Positions 49,457 to 61,968 of a stretch of 64,000 nt of DNA are shown piece by piece. The stretch's first letter is position 1, and the number at the start of each line of letters is the position of its first letter. The position numbers and the translations under genes were made by a program. The notes below the pieces were generated by a model. The model was not told the DNA's origin, searched no databases, and was given only the letters and a program-made list of their open reading frames with translations. This DNA comes from Diprion similis (taxonomy: Eukaryota > Arthropoda > Insecta > Hymenoptera > Diprionidae), in contig NC_060115.1 of assembly GCF_021155765.1 (NCBI RefSeq), positions 6,614,493 through 6,678,492 on the forward strand. Reading direction: 5' to 3'.

Positions 49457-49869
49457 TCCTTAGCGAGAAAAAATATTTACATTTACACGTCATTCTTTTT
49501 TTCCCTGCATCCTAAGCTTTTCTACCAGGAAATAAGAAAATCTTTTTCACCGATACGTAGCTTGATGGTTTACTAATCGGCGGCGTAGAATTTTATCTTT
49601 TCTAAACCTCTAACAATAATATAAGATATATTTCATTTGAAATGCAAAATTGCAACAACGAAACGATTGTCACTGAGCGGGTTTTCAACGAGAATCAACA
49701 GAATCATGAGGAGTATTTATACATACGTGGTGTGAAAAAAAGCTTACGATCAAATTCAGTTTTCTTGGATGTTTTAAAATTTTTTTTTTTTTTTTTATTA
49801 AACGTAAGATTGTATATTTCGAAATTTGTAATGCGATCACAAATTTTAGTAACACTAGGCTTAACAAGG

Positions 49870-49870
49870 A

Positions 49871-49902
<32 letters not shown>
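49870..49902. repeat. (AAT)n microsatellite
   Basis: Eleven copies of a TAA/AAT unit, followed by imperfect copies to about 49940. Confidence 0.95.
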
Positions 49903-49905
<3 letters not shown>

Positions 49906-50384
49906 CAGTAATAATGACAATAATAATAATTAAAATAATAATAACTTACGATTTGTTACATCTATATTTACAATTTGAATCATAATAACGTGAGATTTTT
50001 TTTTTCTTGTTTTATTTCGTTGTGTTTAAATTCAATTACACTCTCTACTTTCCTCCTTTCGCATCCGCATATCGCGCACGCTTTTTCGTTAGACGTCTAA
50101 TGTATATGTATATGTATATGGAAATATACATAGGCAACGTGTTACGTATATAGATTTATTAGATGTACAGGAAAAACATGTGGTCAGATTGATCTGAAAC
50201 TTCGCGTCGTTGTTAAAGGTCTATTTTTCTAGAGAGAGAGAGAGAGAGCGAGAGAGAGAAAGAAAGATAAAAAAAGTGGATTTTTATACGTCGAATTTAT
50301 TTACGTTACGTCGCTGCAGAGTTGAATTATTATACCGGTTTTTAGTGCCTATTTTAACGCTAAACTTGTCCAACTATTATATAC

Positions 50385-50388
<4 letters not shown>

Positions 50389-50418
<30 letters not shown>
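50389..50418. repeat. (TA)n microsatellite
   Basis: About 30 bp of alternating TA in AT-rich sequence. Confidence 0.95.
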
Positions 50419-50668
50419 CACTAATTTCAAGTAAATATAATACTCTTAAACATGCGTCTGCGGATCTGGGGTAAGATTCCGGTTTTTTTATTTTATTTGG
50501 ACCGTTCAAAATCAAAAATCAGAAATATCAAATTCATCGCAATTCCGACCCGCAGATCCACCGACTTTATACCGCGCGTATTTTGCTTTTATTATCTCTC
50601 TTAAAAAATAACACAACCATAATATATCTAACATTTAACGCCGTCAGGCTGATTTTCTTTGCTTATCG

Positions 50669-50797
50669 ACTGGTCCTATGGAAACTGACGTATTTCGGCG
50701 GGTCATCTAGAAACGAGGGATTTCGTAAACTCTTTGGCGAAATACCTACCTTCTATGGTGGGATGGCGAAATACGTTTGTTTCCATAGGACACGTCC
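50669..50797. mobile_element. Short foldback element
   Basis: Two arms of about 60 bp are inverted copies. GTCCTATGGAAAC then CGTATTTCG on the left matches the reverse complement of the right arm, and a second GTATTTCG-type block repeats further in. It is about 130 bp long with no coding capacity, like a small MITE. Confidence 0.6.
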
Positions 50798-51106
50798 TTA
50801 TATCGTAAAGTGAATTAAAAACTGTTGAAACGAATTAAAACAAAGCAGCGATTGCCGTGTATATTATATCTATGTATGTATAAATAAAAGTATTCGGTGA
50901 TTTGAATGAATCTGATGATCGTTTCGTCCATTTCTCACTTTCGTAAAATTATTACTACTCCCCTACCCCCTCTCTTTCTAAATACTTTTTTATTCGATTT
51001 TCTTGACCGTTCGATCTGCTGACTTGATTCGTCAAACTGTCTGGATAATAATTGCAGTGCAGAAATGATTAAACGCCTATCGTGTTATATTATATATATA
51101 TGTTTA

Positions 51107-51603
51107 TTAGGGTGGTCCTTATTTAGGGTGTTGACGAATTTTTGCTACCCCAACCCCCAAATCAATTTCAAACAATTCGAAAACAATTGCTTAATTTTTT
51201 CAGATTCTTATTTCAACTCTGGGATAGTCCGCTTTGTGATAAAAGTTTCTTATGGAAATGACGTGGGAAAAACTTGTTTCCTCGGTATATATTTTCTTGC
51301 AAGAGTAATAATATTTTTTAAAAATCTGTAACTACGAGGTTTTAGTGGGCATTAGTGCTACTATCTGTAAAAAAAATTTTACATCACGATACCGGCAAAT
51401 CTAGACGAATTGCACTTCCTATAAATAAAAAGGTCAGATTTCGAGGATGTGCAATTCGTCGAATTACGTGAATTTTTTGTTCAGACAGTAGCACTAATAC
51501 CGACTAAAACCTCACAGTTAAAAATTTCTTTTAACATTATTATTTTCACAATAAAACATATACATAAAATTTGACAACACCCTAAATAAGAAAACCACCC
51601 CAA
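51107..51603. mobile_element. Palindromic foldback element with TTAGGGTGG ends
   Basis: A nearly 500-bp palindrome. Left end TTAGGGTGGTCCTTATTTAG and right end (reverse complement) TTGGGGTGGTTTTCTTATTT match. Similarity continues through GGTGTTG, GAGGTTTTAGT and ATTAGTGCTACT to a central GACGAATTGCAC/GTGCAATTCGTC pair. No transposase is encoded. It would fold into one long hairpin. Confidence 0.8.
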
Positions 51604-51874
51604 TGTATATAACTGCAAGAGCTCTCGATTCTCGTCAGCATTACAGACGTGCAGCAGCTGCCTTCACTGAAGGTACCGTAGTTCAATACATATATAAAAA
51701 AATATTCACACGTTATATATGTATGTATAATGTACATTAGCAACGCGAACTTACCCTGATCTAAACTTGACCCGAGTGTAGCACAAGTTAATTTCTACCG
51801 ATGGGCGTGTTCAATTATAATTAATTCCTCACCTATACGTGACAACGTCATTTCCATACATACATGCATATACG

Positions 51875-52662
51875 TTAGGGTGGTTGAAAAAAAAACTGCA
51901 TTCGAATTTTTTTCGCGCATGCATTTTGAAGGCTTTGAACTGTTGAATGAACGAGGACGTGTGTCATGAACTTTTAGAGACCTCTCAACGCGTTTGAAGA
52001 TCTTTTTTCAGCGGTTTCGGCTGGTTTTTTTCGTTAAAAACATGATTTTTCCTAAATAAAGTTCAAATCGATGTAAACCCAAGTTCCTATATGTTTTCCA
52101 TATACGGGAAAACTTGATAAAAATTATAATCGCGCAAAGAAACCGTTGAGTGAAGAGTGGAATATAAAATTATCTTAGTTTTCGTCTTTTTTCGTACTTA
52201 TTTCCATCTTTTCGAAATATTCTCGTGACTTTCGTTTTCAAAGGATTTTTTTCTTCCTAGTCCAGATTTGTTCTTTGTTAAGCCTATGGAAATTGTGGAA
52301 AAATTCATCAAGCAATAGAATATTTATTTTTATTCTTATCGTCTTGAGAATTTTCCGAAAAGTATCGGGAACTTTTATTCTGCTCTTTACTCAACGGTTT
52401 CTTAGCGCAATTATAATTTTTTCAAGTTTGCCGAGATTTCGAAGACTTTTTGGAACTCGGCTTTACCTCGATCTGAATTTTTTTCAAACTAAAAGGCAGT
52501 AAAAACTGATGAATAAAGACCTTCAAACGCGATGACCGACCTGGAAAAGTTGATTACATACGTTCTCCTTATGACTGCGATATTCATTTTGTATAGCTCG
52601 AAACTTTCAGAAGGCGTAAACGAAAAAATCTCGAAGCTCGAGTCTTTTTGAACCGCACTAAA
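51875..52662. mobile_element. Second foldback element with TTAGGGTGG-type ends
   Basis: The left arm starts TTAGGGTGGTTGAAAAA. The right arm, reverse-complemented, starts TTAGTGCGGTTCAAAAA. The arms stay alignable for about 170 bp, including CGCGTTTGAAG(A/G)TCTTT. They are more diverged than in the element at 51107. It is probably a related, older non-autonomous element. Confidence 0.65.
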
Positions 52663-52874
52663 ATACTGTATATACATATATAAAATTACAATATAGCGGG
52701 AAAGAACATATGTATAATTATAGAACATATATATCATTTTCCGCGGTCAATTAATTATGTTATACACAACGTACGTTATACATTAGACAAAAAAAATTTA
52801 GACAGTTTGAAATCTTAATCGCTATTAGGTAACGCTTGAGAAATTATTAGCATGCTTTATCGACCTTATCAACG

Positions 52875-52896
52875 TATATATATATATATATATATA
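52875..52896. repeat. (TA)n microsatellite
   Basis: Short TA run followed by TATACATATATATAC. Confidence 0.9.
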
Positions 52897-53670
52897 CATA
52901 TATATACTTATACGTAGGCTCACGGTGGCAAAGGTTCGATGAGAAAAATACTGTCAAGTACTTGGCGTTTGGACCCTTTAAGGGGGGGCCTCCTAAGAAG
53001 CTGGTTGAATATATTTCCAAGAATTACTAATTATACAGAAAGTACAATCAGAAAAAGAGCCAGGAACCAGAAATATATTTAATCAGCCGAATAAAGTTAA
53101 AGGGCCGAATAAAGGAAACGTCAAGTATTTGAGGGTCTTTTTTTTTATCGGACCATTCACACAGTGAACCTAAATAAAAATTCTTGAGAAAATTGCAGGA
53201 CGATTATAATCCATGCTTGTATGTATTACCGATTATAACAGCGAAATTATGCAGTAAAATTTTGTTTAAGCTATAGTCTAGTAAGATGATGATAACAAGC
53301 GTTCCGTACTGTTTATCTTATAATCAAGTAACTATTGCACAAATTAGCGTACAATTTTTATTCGAATAATTGGCTCGTGGATCGGAGGTGGTGAAAAATT
53401 CAATTTTTACAATAATTATCGCAGCAGTTTGGATCAAGGTTCAGCCCGATACGTTTACCGGATGTGTTTACACGTTTATACTTTAAATTAAACTTTTCTC
53501 AACTGTTGTTAGTGGAAGAAAAATGAAGTTTTTCACCCTCAATCTTCCCTGCGAAAATCCTCCTACAATGCAGACAACGCTTTTCACCACCGGCACAGAA
53601 ACTCTCCAGTTTCTTGATTTTAGGTGAGCGCGTGGCTCGGCCACGCTTCCGTCGAATCTCCCAGTTCCGG

Positions 53671-55961
53671 TCACAAACCCAACACCGTGTGGGGATGCGG
53701 ATGCCCGTGGGGGTGGGGGTGGGGATGGGGGTGAAGCGGCGGCGGGGGCGCCAGAGACAAGGACGTCAGGCCCCCGAGCATCCCCCCCATTCCCCCCAGG
53801 GCTGCCAACCCCGTCATTCCACCGTTCGCCAGACCCCCCTCACTTTTCGGCTCCTTTTGGTCCAGCTCTTCCCTCTTTTTAGTTTGCTTTCGCTCCTTCG
53901 CCCGCCGGTTTTGAAACCAGATTTTTACCTGTCGAGACGAGATGGAACAAGAGTTACAACATATGATCATCGATGTGTAATCCGGGTCTTGAGATTTGGA
54001 CTTTTTCAGGACTGAAGCTAATGTCACGTGTAGAAATAACCCGTAAATTATAACCTGTCATAAATAACGCGTGACCAATAATAATCTGTGAAAACAGTAA
54101 CTTGTAGGAAAAATAAACCATGGCAAAAAAAAAAAAAAAAAAAAAAAGTTATAGACCATCAAGTTATAGTAAATTAAGTTTCAAACGTGATATTAAACAT
54201 TGATGAAAATCATAATTATCGTTAATATTTGGTGTTCATGATTCTTTTTTATTTATGATTGGGGAATGGGTTATTTTTTATTTTTTTTTTTGCTAGGTCT
54301 TGTATATATTTTAAATTATACAAGCGCGTATCAGTAGTCTAAAGTCGGTGGATTAATTAAAGTTTAAATTGGAGTATCTTTTTTAATTTATAAATATCGA
54401 GGCAGGGATTTGACTTTGGAAAAAGAAAACGTGAATATTGATTTTGAAGGAGGTTCCTGCATCGTAGCTTAATCATTGATTGATGAGGATCTTTAGTTTT
54501 TCAAGATTCTACGGACTCGTTGGTTTTGATTGGATAACAGCAATATCGGATTTACTATAGATAAAAAGGCAAATAACAAAAAACAATTATTTCAATAAAT
54601 TTATGAAAATAAGATGTTCTTATAACTAACGATTACATGAATTTTGATTAAAGTTTCAACGTTCGATTATCTCGACGAAAAGGTAACGAATTTCGACTCA
54701 CGAAAAAACTCGCGGCGGCGAAAATCATAGAACAAAATTTTTAATCGATCGTAACGAAGTGTTCATACCTGTCGTTCGGATAGTGCGAGATTCGCGGCAA
54801 GTTCCGCCTTGCGTCTAATCGTGATGTAGCGACTGTAGTGGAACTCCTTCTCGAGTTCCAGCCTCTGGTGATCCGTGTAGACTACTCTGTACTTGTCCTT
54901 GGTTCTTGTCTTTCCTGGAACATCATTCATTACGAATATGTATTGACGTTAAGCTCAACAATCTGCAACCGTCGATCAAATCACAGAGGCGACATCGTTA
55001 CGTCTGTCTAATGACATAATGTGACATAACTTATTGTGCAACGTCATAACGAATTCGTGGAGAAATTTAATTACACGCTAAACGAAATTTTAGTGCTTAG
55101 TTTTTTTGAAGTAACGACGTACACATTAAATTGCAGCATTTTGTATCTATTGTCGTTCCGACGGAATGGTAGAAGCTTGATTTTTTTAACACGCGATAAT
55201 TCAGTCATCGACTCTTTGATCTCAGGATTACAAAAAATTCACATCAGACGTGCAGCGTAATGCGAAACAACAATCAATTTTGAAACCGTGCTAATTTGTT
55301 GAAAAAAAAAGAATACAAAATATATAATTCCACTACACAGAAAAAAGGTAAATCAGGTACTGTTTGGTAAAATCATTTGCTAAAATTTTAGATATCAAAA
55401 CTTATAACGTAACCGACTCTACCATTATTAGCACACCACTTTGCAAATCTTTTATAACGACGGAAGAAAAAAGTCGAGTGATTCATCCGATGATGAGAGA
55501 CAAGACAAACGTTTCAATGCACAAGTAAATACACGATTGTATAATAATATATATATATATATAATCCTTAGTATCTTATACATTATACGTATCATATGTA
55601 TATATATATATGTATGTACTCGCACCTAGGTATATATAAAAGTATGAGAATTTGGGAGAGGGATGAAAAAGAGGCTCGTGCGATGTCACGTGACAATTAG
55701 ATAGATTCGGAGGTATATAACATACCGATCAATTAAATCGATCGTCGATGTAACGCAGACACAAAGCGAGAGCCATGCAGACTACGAACCCGAACGATCG
55801 CCGGGAATATCTACCTGCCTATCATAATAATCGCCGCTGAATATATCCGTTATCGCGGGTTAGCCGGCCAAATGATCATGCATCACCGTCACACGTCGAG
55901 CCGATCATGCCAGGAGGCATGCATGTAACGTCAACGTCACTCGCTCGTTGTTGCGCCTTCC

Positions 55962-56000
<39 letters not shown>

Positions 56001-58751
56001 GTATATATCCGAAAGATAAGAACGCGAAAAATTTTAACCCGCGAGAAAAATAATCAGGGGGTGTAAAAATAATTCGCTAAAATCGTGATGGAAATATATG
56101 TAATACCTATATGTATATATATTCGAATTACGCTGCGTTTTACGTTTTATCACGCCTCGAGACCCGCTGCATGCGTTTTTCTCCACCGCGGGACCAGCGA
56201 AGATGTGCAGGCCAGGGTGCGAGGAGACGCGAGGCGGTGACAACGACGATTAGATAAGGCGGCGGACGATCAAAGGCGAGGCGTTAATCCGCCACTCCTC
56301 GATAACCGAGAGAGGCCTTCGTATGCCGCCTCTATTTCTTCCCTTCCCTTCTCTGTCTCGTTTTCTTTTTCTTTTTTTTTATCCCTTTATTTTTGTGTTA
56401 TCGAATTCTCACCCCCCCCCCCCCCCCCCCTGCGATTTGTTACAGTCTCCGAACGATTCGCAATCATTAACGACAATTTGGTTACATAGTGAAATAAGGT
56501 ACTTGAGTATTTGAGTATTTTACTCATTCAGTATGGGTAAGATTTATCTTACGATTAGAGCATCTTACAATTGCCTCGGTGGGATTAGTCATGTTAAATT
56601 TTTTGCTTGATAATATCAAATATCAGCTGATAATTTGTTTCTAATTCCTGAATGATTTTGTATAGAGATAACGTACAAAGCTGTGACATGTTTCATACAC
56701 TTGTGTACAGAGTGAATTTATAACGATTGAACGGTTCGAGGCGCATGCGCTAAAATTCCAGAGAACGAACGGTTGTTTTGTCAGGACGACCAACATCTTT
56801 CAGGTTACATACGTCGCGGCGACCTGTTATCTGAATTTATGAATGTTGGTCACCCTGACTAAACAACTGCGCTTGCTCTGGAATTTCAACGCATTCGCAT
56901 CTAGCCGTGCAGTCGTTAGGAATTCACTCTAGTTATAATATGTGTATACGGATTACGATAATTAGTGATCGCGATGATTCGCGTGTACAAAAAACGATGA
57001 AAAATAACAATTTGTACATAAAGCGTAAAGGCGATGTAATAAAGGCGTTAAAAATTTGATGAAAAAAGAAGAGAAAACAACAAAAACTCGAGGAATGCGC
57101 GTCTGCTGCTGCTGCTGCTGCGGTCGTTTTGAGTCTACTTCTTTTGTCTCGGTTTCCACTGCAGGTATAATAAATATGTATGCGTATAAGGTATAAGGTA
57201 AGATGCAGCCTGTGCCTATAAGAGAGAACATTTAACTGCCATGGTCGTCGAATCTCTTCCCACATACTCTGGACGTTCAGATCTTTTTTTTTTACTTCCA
57301 TTTTTTCCTTTCTTCTCTTTTGTTCCTTTTATCGCGTCTCCTGCGTTGTCGTTTCCCATTATTATACACATCTTGCAGCTTAATTAATTTTGCAATGTCG
57401 GATTGATAATTACGAAATTAATCCGAGAACCAGATTTTGTGAACTTGTTACGGACGTACAAGTATTACTTGATGCATATACGTACATATATATATGTATA
57501 TGTTAATTATTAGCCGCCATTATATCGGGGAATATCTAGATAAAATAATTAAAGAAGTATGAGGCATTATGAGGTATGTAGGTACGAAAGTTACATGCGT
57601 TATATTGTATCTGTACTTACATATCTAAGCGTGGCGGCAAATACCGCATGTGTATGCCAATCTAATAGAATTTTATTCCCCCTCTCCACCTTTTTTTTTT
57701 TTCGTCTCGTTCGCTGATTAATTATCCGGATAATTAACCTAAGCGTGCACACCAAGAGGTATATCTACCTAATACGTTCGCGGTACAGATGGTATCGAAC
57801 CATATCTCCCAGGGAAGTAATAAATATCGATAATAATTGCGATAGCTGCTTTAGATCTGCAGGATTAAAGCTGCGAAAGCTGGTGTTTGCAGATTATACA
57901 TTCAATATTGCTATATAGGAATTATGTGTATAGATTTCTGTCTTGGCCGAGTTGCTTTTTTCTTTGCGCCAATTATTTCACGTGTATTTATATATGTATA
58001 GGTATATATACGAGAAATCTATCGCAATTTGGTACAATATCATATCTTTTCGTTTATGGATATGTTATACCTGCTGCAGGAGAGTAAAAAAGTAACAGGC
58101 AATTCTGAAACGCTGCGGGACGTCTCGAAAGAATTCTTTCGTCACGCTGTTTCGTCGCAGTTGTGGTTGACGATCTTCTTTCCAAATTTAACGATTTGAA
58201 AATCGGATTTCCAGGGACGCTGCGGGCTTTGTTCTCGCAGCTGCGCTGTTTTGAAAAATTTCAGGCCAAGAGAAACGATCTATAAACGCTTGGATCTAAA
58301 AGAAAAAAAAAAAAAAACACACGCACATCCACTTTTGATCGCGTTACAGAAAAATCAAAATCAAAAATATATATAGGATGTATATATATATAAATTTTTT
58401 TCAAGAAAAAACACAAAATTTTAATCAATCCTTCGATACGCTAACGACGCGAAATCAGCGACTTACGGACACTTGATGCTTGCGCTGGTGACGAAGAGTG
58501 ACGTTATACAACGAATGAGAGGGACAAAAAATGGGTAAAAAAGCGCTCTTCTCCGTGTTATGTGAATTCCACATATCGCGGGCACGAAACGCGCGTGTGC
58601 GAGTCGCGTGGATTAGAGAAGAGCTGGCGGCGTTCCGTTTCATCTAGCTGATAGTACGTCAGCTACGAACTGTGACGCGATACATATTTTATATTTACCT
58701 TTACCCATGTGCCTAAGGTTCGGAGGGAAAGTGTAACCGGGTGTGTAGCCG
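53671..58751 (-). CDS. cad: Caudal homeodomain protein, core and C-terminal exons
   Basis: Three minus-strand exons join in phase: 58751-58699, 54914-54769 and 53928-53671. The first encodes [18 protein letters not shown] and runs directly into [20 protein letters not shown]. The homeodomain is split by an intron just before [18 protein letters not shown], and [20 protein letters not shown] identifies the Caudal/Cdx class. The C-terminal exon adds a Gly/Met-rich stretch and a His-Pro repeat, ending at TGA after VLGL. Caudal is a nuclear transcription factor acting in posterior patterning and gut identity. A TTTATT at 53357-53362 (AATAAA on the minus strand) may be its poly(A) signal. The exon at 58751 needs a phase-2 upstream exon, which I could not place with confidence, so the N-terminus is incomplete here. 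Confidence 0.92.
53689..53735 (-). repeat. His-Pro coding repeat in caudal
   Basis: Repeated CCCCAC/CCCCAT units on the minus strand encode alternating His and Pro near the Caudal C-terminus. The opposite strand is G-rich (GGGGTGGGG). Confidence 0.85.
54125..54147. repeat. A homopolymer
   Basis: A run of 23 adenines in a caudal intron. Confidence 0.9.
55968..55999. repeat. (TA)n microsatellite
   Basis: About 32 bp of alternating AT in a caudal intron. Confidence 0.95.
56412..56430. repeat. C homopolymer
   Basis: A run of 19 cytosines in a caudal intron. Confidence 0.9.
56721..56918. mobile_element. Foldback element inside a caudal intron
   Basis: TAACGATTGAACGG at the left matches TAACGACTGCACGG, the reverse complement of the right end. 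The inner arms share AAATTCCAGAG, GTTGTTT and ACCAACAT. The loop holds GTCGCGGCGAC. It is about 200 bp, non-coding and MITE-like. Confidence 0.7.
57103..57121. repeat. (CTG)n trinucleotide repeat
   Basis: Six CTG units on the + strand (CAG on the minus strand) in a caudal intron. Confidence 0.9.
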
Positions 58752-61700
58752 CTGGGTAAAAGGAAAAAAATCAACAAAAAAAAGAAATTAAATAAATAAA
58801 TAAATATTCGCCGACGTACGTAAAAAACAAAAGTGTTAATTAACCAACATCGCGACGCGTGAGTTTCTCTATTTTTTTTAAAATTAATCTTCCGACCTCT
58901 CTTTCTATCTCTCTCTTTCTCCAAGTTTGCAAGAAATTTGGTGTAAAGCGTTTTAGGTACGAAGTGTTCCGATTTTCCTATTCTTTGTTTCAATTTTTTT
59001 ATGGAATATCCCTGCAATGCTTTTTTTTGGGATTTAGTGAAACGAAATCGCGGCCTCGTTATGGACCCGTTAATAAGTTCAACCGTAAAATCTGCGAAGA
59101 GTGAATAATGTTGATTATTACGCGATTTTCGCGTTGAAATCCGTCGATCGGTTACAAAAATTTTTTGTGCATAAAAAAATAGGTAGAAAATTAATTACGG
59201 TGCATTGTTTTTTCTTACGGATGCATTGGACACGTTGTGTTGTGAAGTAGTCTAGGATGATAGGCACGTATATAGGTGGAGACGCGTTCGTCCCTAATCA
59301 CTATCGTACTACGAGCTTATATTGAAAAGTACCGACATTTGAAATAAGCTGATTTTGGAAAGTCGGGGATTTGTGGGGATTTGTCGGTCCCCTTTGATCC
59401 TGCGCCGTCGTCACGATTGCAGCTATCACGCGACTCGATCCGATGTACGAGATAAAATAACGTAGATGACCAGATAATCGCGAGATAACTCATCGTTTCT
59501 AACATCCCGGTTCGAGCGAGTCGCGACCAAAGATTCTTACATTCTACTTTCTATGTGTAACTATATATTAATATTTTGATCCCCATCTATCGCCTCGATC
59601 GAATTTTTATTTACGCGCTTATATACGTACGCAAAATTTTTGTATTTTCATTTTTATATTATTCTCGTCATATCGATCTCTGAGGAAGAAGGGGGGGAGG
59701 GGGGGGGAGGCACGAGACACCTCAGTCGCATAGGCTTATCCCTTCTCCCCGTCTAGTTCATCTTCGAAACATGACTGGAACAGCTCGACCTACGTGAATT
59801 GTATTCATTCTCGATAGGTCTTGCGAAGCGGTGGATCGCAAATAAATTTTGTTCCCCATAATTGGTGTGGTTCATCTGAGTTTTACATATGAGTAAGACT
59901 ATTTTCACGTAATTAAATTATTATTTTCGTTAACAATGTTAAGTATGAACTCGAGATTTATTTTTACATTCGGCCGCTGAAAATGTACGTTGAATTAACA
60001 AACTGTGCTCATGTTTTTCAGATTTCTTTTACGACAATTTCAAGTCAGCAAAATATTCCGGTAGTTTCGCTAGCTTCACGTACCCAACGATTCATATTTT
60101 CAAAAGAAGAGAGTTAAAAAAAAAAATGTATATTCATATTTCCGCCATAGACCGTGACTGATTCTGTAAATGCCGCGTGAAAAAAAAATGTCTCTTTATT
60201 TTTTGCGAAAAGTTCGATTGAAGAAATGGAAAAAACTAGAGACAGTCGATCTCGTTGAAATTTTGAAAAGAAATGTTTCGTTGTTGAAACACTGAGGCTG
60301 TACACATACATTTACAAATCGCTGCTGCGATTTATTCTCTTCTCGCAAAAGTTGTCATTAGAAATTGATTAGATCATATTAAATCAACTCCAATCCATCA
60401 GACCGAGTTTTTTTCTTTCACGAGCGACATAATCGAAAATTCGAAATTCGATTCAAGGGATGTCCGTTTTTTCGCACGTTTTCTAACTCGCCTACCCTCG
60501 CGAATTTCAGCCTTTCGCTTTCCCCGAAGATGCACCGCAACGGCGAAGAAAACGTCACGTAATAGCGCGTAGCCCGCGCACCCTGAATACCAAAGCGAAG
60601 ACAACCGAGAGGGGGGAGGGGGGGAGATTAAACTGGACCCCCGGGGCTCGTTGGCACCCCATTACACCGTTTGGTCTTCCATTCCGGCAGTGAGAAACGC
60701 GACACCATCCGAGGACCGTCGGGGTGATCGCCGTTTGTCAGGGGCGTCACAATTACCCCTATTGTACTATCTCCGTGCTTTATATATACAGACTCGTTTT
60801 ATCTCTCGACAGGTGCTGCGGCATATGTTGAGGTATTCCTTGCGCGAAGGGCAGTATTTTCGGGGGGCATAAGAAGGGCCCCTTTTCGTCGATTCGTTAG
60901 TTAGATCGGTTCTCGATGAAAATTGTTAGAATTCATTATTTTGCATAACGACAAGCTAGAATTGAAAATTTTTGATGAATTTTGTCACGAATGCAACCTC
61001 TAAAAATTCGTGGTTACACACACACACATGTGTTTCAGTGAATTTGTAAAAAACAGTCTTTAATTTATAATAAAATGACCCATCGTAGAATAAAATCGTA
61101 CAAATCAACCAGATTTTGAAGCGATTTGAAACAATGCATCGATGTGAATTATAGGTCAAGAAATAAAAACGCGATATATTTAAACTTCCGTTTATAATTC
61201 CATTATTTTCAATTATTTATTTATTTTTTCTCCGATTTTCAATGAAATCTTCGTATATACCTTACGAATGCAATAATTTAAAAAATTCTCAACGTACGAT
61301 CATCTCGTGATAAAAACTTGTATATCGTGTAGTTTTCGTTCTCCACCTACCTACAGCATTATACTATTGTAAAAATTTATAATGTTATATATCTACCGAT
61401 TAAGGATAAAAAAAAAAAAAAAAGAAGAAAAGAAAATGAAAAAGAAACAAAAAAAAAAAAAAAAAAAAAAATCCCCACTCGGCGGTGTCGCGTGGTTATA
61501 AATTCATGGGGAAGTTTCGAAACTTTGTAGATAAATCTGCAGTTAATAATAAACAATATATCTAAGTATATTTACACCCCGCAGGTCTGCAAGGAAAAGA
61601 AGCCACGCTCCGGTCGGTGAGAAGTTGCTAAGCCGGATTGATTTTACGGCGGATGTCAACATCAGAGACTCGTCGAAGAAACCCTTCGGCCCTGCTGCTG

Positions 61701-61805
61701 CCTTCGCTTCCTTTGCTTCGACGTCGTACGTATATAGGTATGTAGGTATGGTATATTCTATAGATATTCCTACAAGCGGCCGGCGAGTTTTATTGGAGAG
61801 CTTAC
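58752..61805. other. Probable caudal intron or unresolved upstream exons
   Basis: Three kb between the GYTPGY exon and the candidate N-terminal exon. The phases of those two exons do not match directly, so at least one exon may be hidden here. The GC-richer stretch at 60600-60760 is the best place to look. A-rich tracts lie at 61408-61471. Confidence 0.45.
61408..61471. repeat. A-rich low-complexity tract
   Basis: About 64 bp of almost pure A with GAAG interruptions. Confidence 0.9.
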
Positions 61806-61968
61806 ACGCTTTTTGGCCGATTGAACGGACGAGTGGCTGCATGGCGGCCTGGCTTCCATCCATGGTTGCACGTTGCTGTGCCCATGGTGTCCATGGTGTG
61901 CATGGTGTGCATGGTGTCCATCGTAGACAATAGCACCGGGCACATAGCCACCTCCAGGTCCGGTCAAA
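61806..61968 (-). CDS. cad: Candidate N-terminal exon of caudal
   Basis: On the minus strand an open segment encodes GGGYVPGAIVYDG, a His-rich stretch of HHA/HHG triplets, NVQPWMEARPP and SAKKR. It then meets a GTAAGC donor at 61805. A YVPG motif followed by a His-rich region before QPW is what I would expect in the N-terminal part of an insect Caudal, but that is from memory. The acceptor at 61969 (GGTTAAG) is weak, there is no in-frame ATG, and the donor phase (0) does not fit the exon at 58751 (needs phase 2). An additional exon or a different boundary is needed. The true first exon may lie beyond the right edge. Confidence 0.45.
61876..61921. repeat. 9-bp tandem repeat (CATGGTGTS)n
   Basis: About five copies of CATGGTGTC/CATGGTGTG. 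On the minus strand they encode the HHA/HHG triplets of the candidate caudal exon. Confidence 0.85.

Larger units (their letters stand above)
40794..53670. other. Long intergenic region rich in simple repeats and foldbacks
   Basis: Nearly 13 kb without a convincing gene. Open frames here are short, often built from CA, CT or GA repeats, and lack domains. The region contains three foldback elements (50669-50797, 51107-51603, 51875-52662) and several microsatellites. A GC-richer block lies at about 47640-47960. Lying downstream of caudal and upstream of the OHCU decarboxylase gene, it could hold long-range regulatory elements, but nothing in the sequence proves that. Confidence 0.5.
54915..58698. 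other. Caudal intron between the GYTPGY exon and the homeodomain exon
   Basis: A 3.8-kb intron with TA, C and CTG repeats and one 198-bp foldback element. A minus-strand open stretch near 57170-57085 includes a poly-Gln run after a CTGCAG acceptor-like site, but lacks a GT donor, so I do not call it an exon. Confidence 0.6.

Noticed and set aside
53614-54015. 133-codon + strand open frame
   Set aside because: It is antisense to the last exon of caudal, whose homeodomain frame is unambiguous.
57085-57170. Poly-Gln open segment as an extra caudal exon
   Set aside because: It has an acceptor-like CTGCAG but no GT donor, and the exons on either side already join in phase.
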